Shown here piece after piece: positions 51,498-60,884 of a stretch of DNA of 64,000 nt. The notes beneath the pieces are model-generated. The model did no database searches, was not told the DNA's origin, and saw only the letters and a program-made list of their open reading frames with translations. Each line of letters opens with the position of its first letter. Positions within the stretch are counted from its first letter, which is position 1. A program made the translations under genes and the position numbers. This DNA is from CAILUG01 sp903844415 (GTDB lineage Bacteria; Pseudomonadota; Gammaproteobacteria; Pseudomonadales; Pseudohongiellaceae), in NCBI GenBank assembly GCA_947477655.1, contig CANJTS010000001.1, positions 310,001 through 374,000 on the forward strand. The letters run 5' to 3'.

Positions 51498-52910
51498 ATG
51501 TCTGAGAAGACACTCAAACTGATCAAAGATAACGATGTAAAGTGGGTTGACCTACGTTTTACTGATACCAAAGGCAAACAACAACACGTAACTTTTCCCG
51601 CTAGTGCGGTATCAGCCAAATTTTTTGAAGGCCAGATGTTCGATGGCTCGTCCATCGCCGGCTGGAAAGGCATCAATGAATCCGACATGGTACTGCTGCC
51701 AGACGACAGCACTGCGGTACTGGATCCATTTTCAGAAGAAGCCCAAGTCAATATTGTTTGCGACATCCTCGAACCTTCCACCATGCAAGGTTACGACCGT
51801 GACCCACGCAGCATTGCTCGTCGTGCTGAAGAATATCTGACAGCTACCGGCATTGGTGACACAGCCTACATGGGCCCAGAACCTGAGTTTTTCATTTTTG
51901 ATGATGTGAAATACCGCACGACGATGGGTTATTGCATGAGCAAGGTTATTTCCAATGAAGCTGCTTGGACAACTGATGCTGACAAAGAAGACGGTGGCAA
52001 CAAAGGCCACATCCCACGCGTCAAAGGTGGCTATTTCCCGGTTCCTCCTGTTGATTCACTGCATGACATCCGTTCTGCCATGTGCGGCACCATGCAAGAC
52101 ATGGGGCTGAATGTAGAAATACATCATCACGAAGTAGCGAATGCCGGCCAGTGTGAAATTGGTGTTGCCTTTAACACCCTAGTGAAAAAAGCCGACGAAG
52201 TACAAACTCTGAAATACTGTGTACATAACACCGCTGCAGCGTTTGGCAAAACTGCTACTTTTATGCCCAAGCCGCTGGTTGGCGATAACGGCAGTGGTAT
52301 GCATGTACACCAATCCATCTTCAAAAATGGCAAGAACCTATTTGCAGGCTCGGGTTATGCCAACCTGTCTGATGACGCTTTGTTCTACATTGGCGGCATC
52401 ATCAAACACGCCAAGGCACTCAATGCTTTTGGTAATTGCTCAACCAACTCTTACAAACGTCTGGTAAAAGGTTTTGAGGCGCCCACCTTGTTGGCTTACT
52501 CAGCACGCAATCGTTCAGCATCCATTCGTATCCCGTACATTCTGGGTGGCAATCCAAAAGGTGTGCGTATCGAAGTTCGCTTTGGCGACCCAACAGCAAA
52601 CCCTTACCTGTTCTTTGCAGCCATGTTGATGGCCGGCATCGACGGTATAAAGAACAAAATCCATCCTGGCGAACCAGCCAGCAAGGATTTATATGATCTA
52701 GAACCTGAAGAAGAAGCGAAGATCCCACAAGTTGCCAACGACATGATTGATGCATTGGACAATCTTGATAAGGATCGCAGCTTCCTTACAGTTGGCGGTG
52801 TATTCAGCGACGACATGATCAATGCCTACATTGATCTGAAAAAGCAGGAACACGTGCTGGTTCACATGACCACACATCCGCTGGAGTTTGAGTTGTACTA
52901 CAGCTGCTAA
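51498..52910 (+). CDS. glnA: Glutamine synthetase type I, GlnA
   Basis: 470-aa dodecameric enzyme making glutamine from glutamate, ammonia and ATP; product feeds GltBD at 17-23 kb. Motifs: FDGSSIAGWKGINESDM, the metal/ATP block GPEPEFFIFD, NAGQCEIGVAFNTLVKKAD, FMPKPLVGDNGSGMHVHQS, and SYKRLVKGFEAPTLLAYSARNRSASIRIP. The adenylylation site is Tyr399 in KDLYDLEPEE, so GlnE control is expected (GS I-beta). ATG 51498 has GGAGG at 51487-51491. Preceded by a sigma-54/NtrC promoter, followed by a terminator and ntrBC. Confidence 0.97.
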   Translation: MSEKTLKLIKDNDVKWVDLRFTDTKGKQQHVTFPASAVSAKFFEGQMFDGSSIAGWKGINESDMVLLPDDSTAVLDPFSEEAQVNIVCDILEPSTMQGYDRDPRSIARRAEEYLTATGIGDTAYMGPEPEFFIFDDVKYRTTMGYCMSKVISNEAAWTTDADKEDGGNKGHIPRVKGGYFPVPPVDSLHDIRSAMCGTMQDMGLNVEIHHHEVANAGQCEIGVAFNTLVKKADEVQTLKYCVHNTAAAFGKTATFMPKPLVGDNGSGMHVHQSIFKNGKNLFAGSGYANLSDDALFYIGGIIKHAKALNAFGNCSTNSYKRLVKGFEAPTLLAYSARNRSASIRIPYILGGNPKGVRIEVRFGDPTANPYLFFAAMLMAGIDGIKNKIHPGEPASKDLYDLEPEEEAKIPQVANDMIDALDNLDKDRSFLTVGGVFSDDMINAYIDLKKQEHVLVHMTTHPLEFELYYSC

Positions 52911-52926
52911 GCATGTTCGGATCCAT

Positions 52927-52956
52927 AAAAAGCCCGCAGCTCATGCGGGCTTTTTT
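52927..52956 (+). terminator. Rho-independent terminator after glnA
   Basis: AGCCCGCA (52931-52938) and TGCGGGCT pair as an 8-bp stem with a 5-nt loop, followed by six T. It lies 16 bp after the glnA stop and would reduce read-through into ntrBC. Confidence 0.92.
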
Positions 52957-53212
52957 GTGGCGGCTCGAAAAGTACGATTATCAACATCAATCCCCTTGCC
53001 CGAGACCGCTCGCAAACCACCGCGCAGTTACCCCAATTTGCGCTCAGATCTAGATAGCATGAGCAATTACAGTCACGTTTTATACATGACCGCACCAACT
53101 TGGAGCGCCTAACTTTTTAACCTGTTAGTATTTAGCTGCTTTTCCTAACAGTATAGGCAGTTTTAACAACTGGTATCGTAATTGCATAGTTAGTAACACA
53201 TTAGTTGTAAAA
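52957..53212. other. Intergenic region between glnA terminator and ntrB
   Basis: 256 bp (302 bp counting the terminator) without a gene. Some minimal NtrC-type motif or ntrB promoter is expected here as in E. coli glnALG. I see no clear sigma-54 element or strong -35/-10 pair. Confidence 0.35.
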
Positions 53213-54349
53213 ATGACTCTCAGTATGAATTCTGTGCATCGTAACAAGAGATTATCTGGCAAATTGAAAACGACCACTTTCAACACCAAAATCCTCGACA
53301 ATCTCACTACAGCAGTATTGGTGCTTGATGCTGGACATTGTATCTATCACATGAACCCCTCAGCTGAGTCCATGCTGGAAACCAGCAATCAGCATTCCCA
53401 AAACTCCCACATCAAAGAATTGATTCGAAATGCCAACGATCTGAGCCACGCTCTTATATCTGTCGGCAAAAGCAATACAACTTTGATTATTCGCAAGGAA
53501 GAACTGATTTTGATCAACGGCAACAAATTGCTGGTGGATTTTTCCATTGCTGCGTTTCAAGAAGCGGATGAAGGATATTTATTGCTTGAATTCCAGGAAA
53601 TTAATCGTTCAATCTCCATGAGCCGCAAGGAATCTTTGATTGCCAATCACGAAACAACTGTAGAAATGATTCGCTCTCTGAGTCACGAAATCAAAAACCC
53701 ACTCGGTGGAATTCGCGGGGCAGCACAACTCCTCGCCAGTGAATTGCCACATTCACAACTACAGGACTACACCAACGTCATCATTGAAGAAACCGACCGA
53801 CTGGTAAATCTGGTGGATCGTATGACAGGCGCCTACAAGAAACTCAACATCCGTGCCCTCAACGTGCATGAGGTACTCGAACGTGTGCGCAGCTTAATCG
53901 AAGCTGAAACCCAAGGTGCAATCAACTTGGTCCGTGATTACGATCCCAGCCTACCCGAAATTATGGGTGACCTTGAACAGCTCATTCAGGCAGTTTTAAA
54001 CATTATGCGCAATGCCATGCAGGCGCTGACAGAAACCAAACTCAAAGCGCACCTTCCGCAGATCACACTACGAACCCGCGCTCTAAGCCACATTACAATT
54101 GGCTCTACCACGCACAAACTAATTGCTCGAATCGAAATAATTGATAACGGGCCCGGCATTCCTGCGGAAATTCTCGATACTATTTTTTACCCATTGATCA
54201 GCGGTAGAGCTGAAGGTACTGGCCTAGGTCTGTCGATTGCGCAAACCGTAATTAAGAATCATGCGGGCCTGATTGAATGTGAAAGTAAGCCTGGCCTTAC
54301 TCGCTTCATATTATCCATTCCATTTATGACCGAAGGTGACAACTCATGA
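53213..54349 (+). CDS. ntrB: Nitrogen regulation sensor kinase NtrB (GlnL)
   Basis: 378-aa cytoplasmic histidine kinase/phosphatase of NtrC, controlled by PII. An N-terminal PAS domain (LTTAVLVLDAGHCIYHMNPSAE) precedes the H-box LSHEIKNPLGGIRGAAQLL, the N-box LNIMRNAMQAL, the G1 DNGPGIPAEI and G2 GTGLGLSIAQTV. Length is near the normal 350. ATG 53213 or 53225 (MNSVHRNKRL) may be used. Its stop overlaps ntrC by 4 nt. Confidence 0.95.
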   Translation: MTLSMNSVHRNKRLSGKLKTTTFNTKILDNLTTAVLVLDAGHCIYHMNPSAESMLETSNQHSQNSHIKELIRNANDLSHALISVGKSNTTLIIRKEELILINGNKLLVDFSIAAFQEADEGYLLLEFQEINRSISMSRKESLIANHETTVEMIRSLSHEIKNPLGGIRGAAQLLASELPHSQLQDYTNVIIEETDRLVNLVDRMTGAYKKLNIRALNVHEVLERVRSLIEAETQGAINLVRDYDPSLPEIMGDLEQLIQAVLNIMRNAMQALTETKLKAHLPQITLRTRALSHITIGSTTHKLIARIEIIDNGPGIPAEILDTIFYPLISGRAEGTGLGLSIAQTVIKNHAGLIECESKPGLTRFILSIPFMTEGDNS

Positions 54350-55776
54350 ACAAGGATATGATTTGGATTGTGGATGATGATCGCTCGATCCGCTGGGTGC
54401 TGGAAAAATCTTTCGCCAAGGCTGGGTTCAACACCGATAGTTTTACCAACGGTGATGCGCTCTTAGAACGCCTGCAGTCTGTACAGCCCGACGCCATCAT
54501 TTGCGATATCCGAATGCCGGGCACAGACGGTCTGGACGTACTTTCAGCTGTACACATAAAATATCCGCAGGTTCCCGTTATTATCATGACCGCTCATGCC
54601 GACTTGAGTAGCGCCGTAAAATCTTATAAACGGGGAGCATTTGAATATCTTCCCAAACCCTTTGATGTTAACGAAGCAGTAGCAGTTGCCGAACGCGCCG
54701 TAAAACATGGCCGACAAGCAAAAGGCGAAGCACCGGTTACTGCTGCAGTAGAGTCACGCGAAATAATTGGCGAAGCATCGTCGATGCAAGAAGTGTTCCG
54801 CGCCATAGGACGCTTATCGCATTCCAATATCACGGTATTAATCAAGGGTGAATCTGGTACTGGCAAAGAACTGGTAGCGCAAGCCCTGCACAAACACAGC
54901 CTACGAGCTGATAAACCTTATGTGCCACTAAATGTGGCCGCAATTCCAAAAGACCTGATTGAATCCGAATTGTTTGGTCACGAAAAAGGGGCATTCACTG
55001 GTGCTACACAAGCGCGAGTAGGCCGATTTGAACAGGCTCACGGTGGCACTTTGTTTCTCGATGAAATCGGTGACATGCCTATGGATACCCAGACTCGTTT
55101 GTTACGCGTGTTGGCTGATGGTGAGTTTTACCGTGTGGGGGGGCTTAGTCCTGTAAAAGTCGATGTGCGAGTAATTGCCGCTACCCATCAAAATTTGGAA
55201 GCACGCGTAAAAGAACAACTGTTTCGCGAAGATTTGTTTCATCGCCTGAACGTAATCCCCATCAATCTGCCTAGGCTAGCTGATCGGCGGGAAGACATTC
55301 CGGCTTTGGCTGAGTTTTTTTTACAGAAGGCGGCAAAACAGCTAGGTGTGGAGAAAAAAATATTGCGCGAAGACACCTGTACTTTCCTGACCAAACTGCC
55401 CTGGCCCGGCAACGTTCGACAACTGGAAAATTTTTGCAGCTGGATTACCGTGATGGCATCAAGCCGCGATATTTTTATCACTGACCTGCCTGATGACTTT
55501 CACAAACTTGACACCGACTCTCCCGTGGCCGGCAACTGGATTGGGAACCTGCATCATTGGGCCGACCAGGAACTTGGACTGGGGCACACCGGTATTTTGC
55601 AACAAGCCATCCCTTTGTTCGAAAAATGTATGATTGAAGTGGCACTCAAACACAGTGGAGGCCGTAAACGAGACGCATCAGAATTGTTGGGTTGGGGACG
55701 CAACACTCTTACTCGCAAAATCAAAGAACTAGGGATGCAAACGGGCGCGCCTGATGAAGACGAAAATCAGAGTTAA
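54346..55776 (+). CDS. ntrC: Nitrogen regulator NtrC (GlnG), sigma-54 activator
   Basis: 476-aa response regulator that, once phosphorylated, activates sigma-54 promoters. Receiver domain with Asp54 in CDIRMPGTDG (same number as in E. coli) and K in LPKPFD. The AAA+ domain has GESGTGKELVAQ (Walker A), GAFTGATQARVG (sigma-54 contact loop), TLFLDEIGDMP (Walker B) and LPWPGNVRQLENF. The Fis-type helix-turn-helix at the end has KRDASELLGWGRNTLTRKIKEL. Should bind the sites at 51259 and 51289. Start ATG 54346 with GAAGG upstream. Confidence 0.97.
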   Translation: MNKDMIWIVDDDRSIRWVLEKSFAKAGFNTDSFTNGDALLERLQSVQPDAIICDIRMPGTDGLDVLSAVHIKYPQVPVIIMTAHADLSSAVKSYKRGAFEYLPKPFDVNEAVAVAERAVKHGRQAKGEAPVTAAVESREIIGEASSMQEVFRAIGRLSHSNITVLIKGESGTGKELVAQALHKHSLRADKPYVPLNVAAIPKDLIESELFGHEKGAFTGATQARVGRFEQAHGGTLFLDEIGDMPMDTQTRLLRVLADGEFYRVGGLSPVKVDVRVIAATHQNLEARVKEQLFREDLFHRLNVIPINLPRLADRREDIPALAEFFLQKAAKQLGVEKKILREDTCTFLTKLPWPGNVRQLENFCSWITVMASSRDIFITDLPDDFHKLDTDSPVAGNWIGNLHHWADQELGLGHTGILQQAIPLFEKCMIEVALKHSGGRKRDASELLGWGRNTLTRKIKELGMQTGAPDEDENQS

Positions 55777-55893
55777 GAACAGCACTGCTGCAAGACTTTC
55801 TTGGCTTTGACTTATTTTGTGCTTTTAATCTCACCATTATTTCGAAATTAAAATAATTTCAAGCTAACTCTTATTATTCTATATAAATTTTTT

Positions 55894-56388
55894 ATGTTTA
55901 ATATTGTGCTTTTTGAACCTGAAATCCCTCCCAATACTGGCAACATAATTCGCCTTGCCAGCAACACTGGATGTCGCCTGCATCTGATACAACCACTAGG
56001 TTTTAGTCTTGATGAAAAGAATTTGCTGCGGGCAGGACTCGATTATCACCAATATTCCACGGTGGTGGTTCACGAGAATTGGGATGCGTTTATTAACAGG
56101 TGTCAGCCTGCAAAACTGTATGCCTACAGCACCAAGGGCCATAGCTTTTATACCAATACTCGCTATATGGCAGGCGACTATTTGGTGTTTGGCCCAGAAA
56201 CGCGGGGCCTGCCTGAGACAATGTTAGGGAGTGGCCAGTTTGACAAGGTGCTTACCCTGCCTATGGTTGCTCAAAGTCGCAGCCTAAACCTGTCCAATAC
56301 CGTTGCAATCGTGGTGTATGAAGCTTGGCACCAACTGGGTTTTGCAGCGGCCCAAACTGTAATCGAGGGAGGAGTAGATGAGAGGTAG
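55894..56388 (+). CDS. trmL: tRNA (cytidine(34)-2'-O)-methyltransferase TrmL
   Basis: 164-aa SPOUT methyltransferase modifying the wobble nucleotide of some leucine tRNAs. Signature blocks: IVLFEPEIPPNTGNIIRLASNTGCRLHLI, LVFGPETRGLPETML, LPMVAQSRSLNLSNTVAIVVYEAW (knotted SAM site). Length is typical. ntrC ends 117 bp upstream on the same strand. Downstream are two short direct repeats and a perfect hairpin before convergent secB. Confidence 0.95.
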   Translation: MFNIVLFEPEIPPNTGNIIRLASNTGCRLHLIQPLGFSLDEKNLLRAGLDYHQYSTVVVHENWDAFINRCQPAKLYAYSTKGHSFYTNTRYMAGDYLVFGPETRGLPETMLGSGQFDKVLTLPMVAQSRSLNLSNTVAIVVYEAWHQLGFAAAQTVIEGGVDER

Positions 56389-56389
56389 T

Positions 56390-56441
56390 TCTGTTGGTAG
56401 GTCTGTTGGTAGTTTTCTTACCCACGTCAGCCGTGGGTAAG
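56390..56441. repeat. Direct repeat plus perfect 10-bp hairpin between trmL and secB
   Basis: TCTGTTGGTAG occurs at 56390-56400 and 56402-56412. It is followed by the perfect inverted repeat CTTACCCACG (56417-56426) / CGTGGGTAAG (56432-56441), 5-nt loop. No U-run follows on either strand, so it is not a standard terminator. It could be a REP-like palindrome, or just stop transcription from trmL and secB weakly. Confidence 0.55.
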
Positions 56442-56516
56442 AGACTAGAACCGAGTGTAACTTACGTTTAACGCCTAATGCAGGGGCAAAGTAAACTTCA
56501 CCCCATGTAATTCAAA

Positions 56517-57014
56517 TCAATTCATCTGACCATCTGCTGCTGCTTTTTCAGCTTGATTGCGTTTAGCTTGCATGTACACAGCTTCGAAGTTAATCGGAGC
56601 CAACATAAGAGCGGAAAAACTACCTTTCGTAACCAGCGCATCAATAGCTTCGCGGCCATATGGGAACAATACACTTGGGCAAGTAATAGTAAGCACCTGT
56701 TCCAGACGTTCGCCTTCTAAACCTGCGATTTCAAAAACTCCTGCTTGTTGAACTTCGACCAGAAACACAGTTTTATCATCTTGTTTAACATCGGCAGTTA
56801 GACGCAACACCACTTCATAAATGTTGCCTTCAATGTTTTTGCTGCGACTGTTGATGCTGAAATTTACTTGAGGGCTGTAAGGACGACGGAAGCATTCTGG
56901 CGTGTCTGGTGCTTCAAAAGAAGAATCTTTTACGTAAATGCGTTGCACGCCAAAACGGGTTTCTGCTTGGGCTGGCGCTGCAGCGGGGTTAACTTGATTG
57001 TCGTTGTCTGCCAT
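56517..57014 (-). CDS. secB: Protein-export chaperone SecB
   Basis: 165-aa tetrameric chaperone keeping preproteins unfolded for SecA. Recognised by RIYVKDSSFEAPDTPECF, VVLRLTADVKQDDKTVFLVEVQQAGVFEI, LEQVLTITCPSVLFPYGREAIDALVTKGSF and LAPINFEAVYMQAK. ATG 57014 has AAGGTGA upstream. Usually grxC lies next to it; here a rhodanese gene is next, at 57096. Confidence 0.96.
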   Translation of the reverse strand: MADNDNQVNPAAAPAQAETRFGVQRIYVKDSSFEAPDTPECFRRPYSPQVNFSINSRSKNIEGNIYEVVLRLTADVKQDDKTVFLVEVQQAGVFEIAGLEGERLEQVLTITCPSVLFPYGREAIDALVTKGSFSALMLAPINFEAVYMQAKRNQAEKAAADGQMN

Positions 57015-57095
57015 GAGTCACCTTTTCTTTTTAGATCAGTTAATTGATGGTTGATTACACACTTTGGTTACTTAACTTTTTTAATCCAGGTTCGA

Positions 57096-57509
57096 TTATT
57101 TCACTATCGGGAGATTTTGTGCATGCCATTCGCCCATGCCGCCATACATCTTACTTACATGAACAAAACCATTGCTTTTCAATAGTTTGACAGCGTCACC
57201 AGAATTATGTCCCAGCTCGCAAACCACAATAATGGGATTTTCTTTTTGCTTATCCAGCTCTATCGCCCTATCGGACAATTTGGCCAGAGGAATATTAATC
57301 GCATCAACGATATGGCCTTTTTCAAATTCTTTGCGCTCGCGAATATCCAGAATCACCCCATTAGCTCGATTGACCAGCAGGGTTGCCCCTTGTGGGCTGA
57401 TACTTTTAGCGGTTTTGGCATTGAGATAGGCGAGTAGCGTTGTTGCCAACGCCAGCCAGAGACCAGACAGAATCCAGTGAGAAACAAGAAAATCTAGGAA
57501 GCGAACCAT
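57096..57509 (-). CDS. Rhodanese-like membrane protein (YibN type)
   Basis: 137 aa. N-terminal membrane helix (HWILSGLWLALATTLLAYLN) followed by a rhodanese domain: ATLLVNRANGVILDIRERKEFEKGHIVDAINIPLAKL, with the active-site region IVVCELGHNSGDAVKLL (Cys in VCELGHNSG). Single-domain, inner-membrane, orientation with domain in the cytoplasm is likely. Related YibN proteins lie next to secB/grxC and gpmI, as here. Substrate not known. Confidence 0.87.
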   Translation of the reverse strand: MVRFLDFLVSHWILSGLWLALATTLLAYLNAKTAKSISPQGATLLVNRANGVILDIRERKEFEKGHIVDAINIPLAKLSDRAIELDKQKENPIIVVCELGHNSGDAVKLLKSNGFVHVSKMYGGMGEWHAQNLPIVK

Positions 57510-57752
57510 GCGAAATTATCTAGTTGTTGCTGTGGTAGTCCCGCACTACGGTAGGCCCGCCTGCAGAAGCGCCGAAGTATACACAGCTCACTTGCAGAAG
57601 TCAGGCATCTAACACTAGGTACTTCCTAGATATTCCGCTTGAACACAGTTTGCATGTGCTCGCGCGCAAATTGACTCTGGATTGTGCTTGGCCGGGTAAC
57701 TTAGAATCCCAAATCTGCCAGCTTCTTTTATTGCACCCACGCGAAGTACTTG

Positions 57753-59300
57753 ATGACTACCACCACCGGACCTACCCTGCTTCTGATACTTGACGGCTGG
57801 GGACATCGCGACAACCCCGACCACAACGCTATTGCTTTAGCCAATACTCCGATTTGGGACAGCCTGTGGGCGTCTTACCCCCATACGCTGCTCCACACTT
57901 CTGGCTTAAAAGTAGGTTTGCCGGAGGGACAAATGGGCAATTCGGAAGTCGGCCACATGAACCTAGGCGCAGGGCGTGTGGTGTACCAGAGCCTGACTCG
58001 GATCAATAAAGCTATAAGTGATGGTAGTTTTTTTGAGAACCCCGTTTTGCAAAATGCAGTGGATAAAACACTTACTCACAACAGTGCCTTGCATATCATC
58101 GGCCTGCTGTCTGATGGCGGGATTCACAGCCATGAAGACCAGATCGCAGCCATGATCGATCTAGCAGAACACCAGGGCTGTCGACGCATCTATCTGCATG
58201 CGTTGCTAGATGGACGCGATACTCCACCACGTTCGGCTGAGGCCACCCTACGACGATTCAGCGCCAAATTTGCAGCTAGCTCTTGTGGTGCGATTGCCAG
58301 TGTCAGCGGTCGTTTTTACGGCATGGATCGTGACAAGCGCTGGGATCGAGTAGCGCAAGTGTTTACTACCATTTGTCATGGTGAAGCCCAATTTACTGCG
58401 CCCGATGCGGTCAGCGCCCTGCATGCAGCTTATTTACGCGACGAAAGCGACGAGTTTGTTACTCCCACTATTATTTGCCCCCCCGGCCAGCATTCCCTGC
58501 ATATCCAGAACCACGACGCTGTGGTGTTTATGAATTTTCGCGCCGATCGCGCCCGCCAACTCAGCCATGCTTTTGTGGATGAAAACTTCTCTGCTTTTTC
58601 GCGTGGCGACATGCCAAAATTAAGTACTTTCGTAACACTCACACCATATTCTGCAGCACTCAACGTGCCCTGTGCCTTCACCCCAGAAAATCTAGGTAAT
58701 GGCTTGGGGGAATATCTTGCCGCCCAAGGTCGTACCCAGTTACGCATTGCAGAAACTGAAAAATTCGCCCACGTGACCTTCTTTTTCAGTGGCGGACGGG
58801 AACAGGAATACACCGGCGAAACGCGGATTCTGGTGCCTTCTCCTAAGGTGGAAACCTACGATCTAAAACCTGAGATGAGCGCATTTGAAGTTACCGACAA
58901 ACTGGTAGCCGCCATCAAGAGTGAAGAATTTGATGTCATCATCTGCAATTTCGCCAATGGGGACATGGTAGGCCACACCGGTGTACTGAGCGCCGCTATA
59001 AAAGCTGTAGAAGTCTTGGATGAATGTCTGGGACGGATCACCACTGCGCTGTTGGAGGTGGGCGGCAACAGTTTGATCACCGCCGATCATGGCAATGTAG
59101 AACAGATGCATGATGAAGCTACCGGGCAGCCGATGACCTCGCACAGTAATGGTCCAGTACCACTGGTTTATGTTGGCAAGCGCAAACTGCTGTTACAAGA
59201 TAATGGTTCTCTGTGTGATGTTGCCCCTAGTCTGCTTGAATTAATGGACTTGCCGCAGCCGCTTGAAATGTCTGGGCATTCACTTATAAAAAGCAGCTAA
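57753..59300 (+). CDS. gpmI: Phosphoglycerate mutase, cofactor-independent (GpmI)
   Basis: 515-aa Mn2+-dependent glycolytic enzyme interconverting 3- and 2-phosphoglycerate. Start ATG 57753 just after a TTG. Motifs of the alkaline phosphatase superfamily: LLLILDGWGHRDNPDHNAI, MGNSEVGHMNLGAGRVVYQ (catalytic Ser), HALLDGRDTPPRSA, SVSGRFYGMDRDKRWDR, NFRADRARQLSHA, and metal ligands in ANGDMVGHTG and LITADHGNVEQMHD. Divergent from the rhodanese gene. The end has SGHSL. Confidence 0.97.
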   Translation: MTTTTGPTLLLILDGWGHRDNPDHNAIALANTPIWDSLWASYPHTLLHTSGLKVGLPEGQMGNSEVGHMNLGAGRVVYQSLTRINKAISDGSFFENPVLQNAVDKTLTHNSALHIIGLLSDGGIHSHEDQIAAMIDLAEHQGCRRIYLHALLDGRDTPPRSAEATLRRFSAKFAASSCGAIASVSGRFYGMDRDKRWDRVAQVFTTICHGEAQFTAPDAVSALHAAYLRDESDEFVTPTIICPPGQHSLHIQNHDAVVFMNFRADRARQLSHAFVDENFSAFSRGDMPKLSTFVTLTPYSAALNVPCAFTPENLGNGLGEYLAAQGRTQLRIAETEKFAHVTFFFSGGREQEYTGETRILVPSPKVETYDLKPEMSAFEVTDKLVAAIKSEEFDVIICNFANGDMVGHTGVLSAAIKAVEVLDECLGRITTALLEVGGNSLITADHGNVEQMHDEATGQPMTSHSNGPVPLVYVGKRKLLLQDNGSLCDVAPSLLELMDLPQPLEMSGHSLIKSS

Positions 59301-59480
59301 CAAGCAACTAAAGTGAAATTGCTCTGTTTGGGTTGTATTCTTACCTGCTCCCACCCATCATTAGGCAGCGCCAACCCACATCAACACTAGCAGTGAACTG
59401 TTCTTTTTAAGTACACATGGCGATCGATACATGAATATGAACATGCATACGCACAATCTGAACCTCACTGGTAATACTCC

Positions 59481-60884
59481 ATGACACACAAATCTGCGCA
59501 GCAACTCAGTATTCCTTTTGCTCTCAATACAATAACCATGTGTTTATTGATGTGTGCGTTTACTCCCAGTTATGCAGCCGAAGAGTCTGCGCCTACGCCG
59601 CCGCGCCCTACAGATGCGACTCCAGCACCACCCTCTGCACCACTCTCTGCGCCCGTTACTGAGACTAATGCTGACTTACCCTTGCCGTTAGACGAAGTTC
59701 GTATTTTTGCCCAGGTGCTGAACCAAATTCGTAATTCCTACGTCGAACCTATCGATGACAAAACACTATTAGAAAACGCTATCAAAGGCATGCTTGCCGG
59801 CATCGATCCCCACTCCTCCTATTTGGTTGACGATGCCTATGATCAACTACAGGAAAGCACAACAGGGGAATTTGGCGGACTAGGAGTAGAAGTAGGTATA
59901 GAAAACGGTTTCATCAAAATTATTAGTCCGATGGATGATTCACCCGCCGCCCGCGCCGGTATTCAGGCGGGAGATCTGATCATCAAACTTAACGACACCC
60001 CCACGCAGGAAGTCACGCTCGGTGATACCACCGACATGTTACGAGGTGAACCTGGCACTACTATCCGACTGACAATTCTGAGGGAAGGCGTAACCGAACC
60101 CTTTGAAGTCACCGTGACACGGGAGATCATCCATGCGCGCAGTCTGCGTTACCGTGATATTGAGCCGGGTTACGGCTACATCCGTATTGCTCAATTTGCA
60201 GCCGACACAGGTACTGAAGTAGTCGATGCGTTAGGCAAAATGCAAACAGCAGAACAGCCACTGAAAGGCCTAGTACTGGATTTACGCAACAATCCGGGCG
60301 GTGTGTTACAGGCTGCTGTAGGCGTGGTGGATGCCTTTGTGACCAAAGGTCTGATTGTGTATACCGAAGGCCGGGTAGAAAACTCCGACATGCGTTTTGA
60401 AGCAACTCCGGAAGATCCCAGCAATGGTGTGCCGCTGGTTGTGCTGATTAACGGCGGCTCTGCTTCTGCTTCGGAAATTGTGGCTGGAGCCCTGCAAGAT
60501 CAACAACGCGCTATCATCATGGGTACACAAAGTTTTGGTAAAGGTTCGGTTCAAACCGTGTTACAGATGGGCAATAACCGCGCCATCAAACTCACCACAT
60601 CTTTGTACTTCACGCCGAAGGGTCGTTCTATTCAAGCCTTGGGGATCACACCGGACATCATCATTGATCGCGGTCAGGTGACTCGAATTCCCGACAGCAT
60701 TGCCGCTTATCGTGAAGCAGATCTTAACAATCATCTTGCCAACGGTAATGGAGTAGATGCTGCAACTACAACAGAACCTCCCGCTACCGAAACGCCTGCT
60801 GCTGATGTACTAGTAGAAGACTACCAGCTCAACGAGGCAGTCAATATCCTAAAGGGTTTGAATATTTTGAAAACTAGTGGCTAA
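59481..60884 (+). CDS. ctpA: Carboxy-terminal processing protease CtpA (S41)
   Basis: 467-aa periplasmic serine protease. Signal peptide (FALNTITMCLLMCAFTPSYA), then a Pro/Ala/Thr-rich linker, an S41 N-terminal helix part (RNSYVEPIDDKTLLENAIKGMLAGIDPHSSYL), a PDZ domain (residues about 110-190, GGLGVEVGIENGFIKIISPMDDSPAARAGI), and the S41 catalytic core with Ser in GGSASASEIVAGAL and Lys in GKGSVQT. The NPGG motif is present (DLRNNPGGVL). The stop overlaps the hisF stop by 3 nt. In Pseudomonas envC lies between gpmI and ctpA; it is absent here. Confidence 0.94.
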   Translation: MTHKSAQQLSIPFALNTITMCLLMCAFTPSYAAEESAPTPPRPTDATPAPPSAPLSAPVTETNADLPLPLDEVRIFAQVLNQIRNSYVEPIDDKTLLENAIKGMLAGIDPHSSYLVDDAYDQLQESTTGEFGGLGVEVGIENGFIKIISPMDDSPAARAGIQAGDLIIKLNDTPTQEVTLGDTTDMLRGEPGTTIRLTILREGVTEPFEVTVTREIIHARSLRYRDIEPGYGYIRIAQFAADTGTEVVDALGKMQTAEQPLKGLVLDLRNNPGGVLQAAVGVVDAFVTKGLIVYTEGRVENSDMRFEATPEDPSNGVPLVVLINGGSASASEIVAGALQDQQRAIIMGTQSFGKGSVQTVLQMGNNRAIKLTTSLYFTPKGRSIQALGITPDIIIDRGQVTRIPDSIAAYREADLNNHLANGNGVDAATTTEPPATETPAADVLVEDYQLNEAVNILKGLNILKTSG

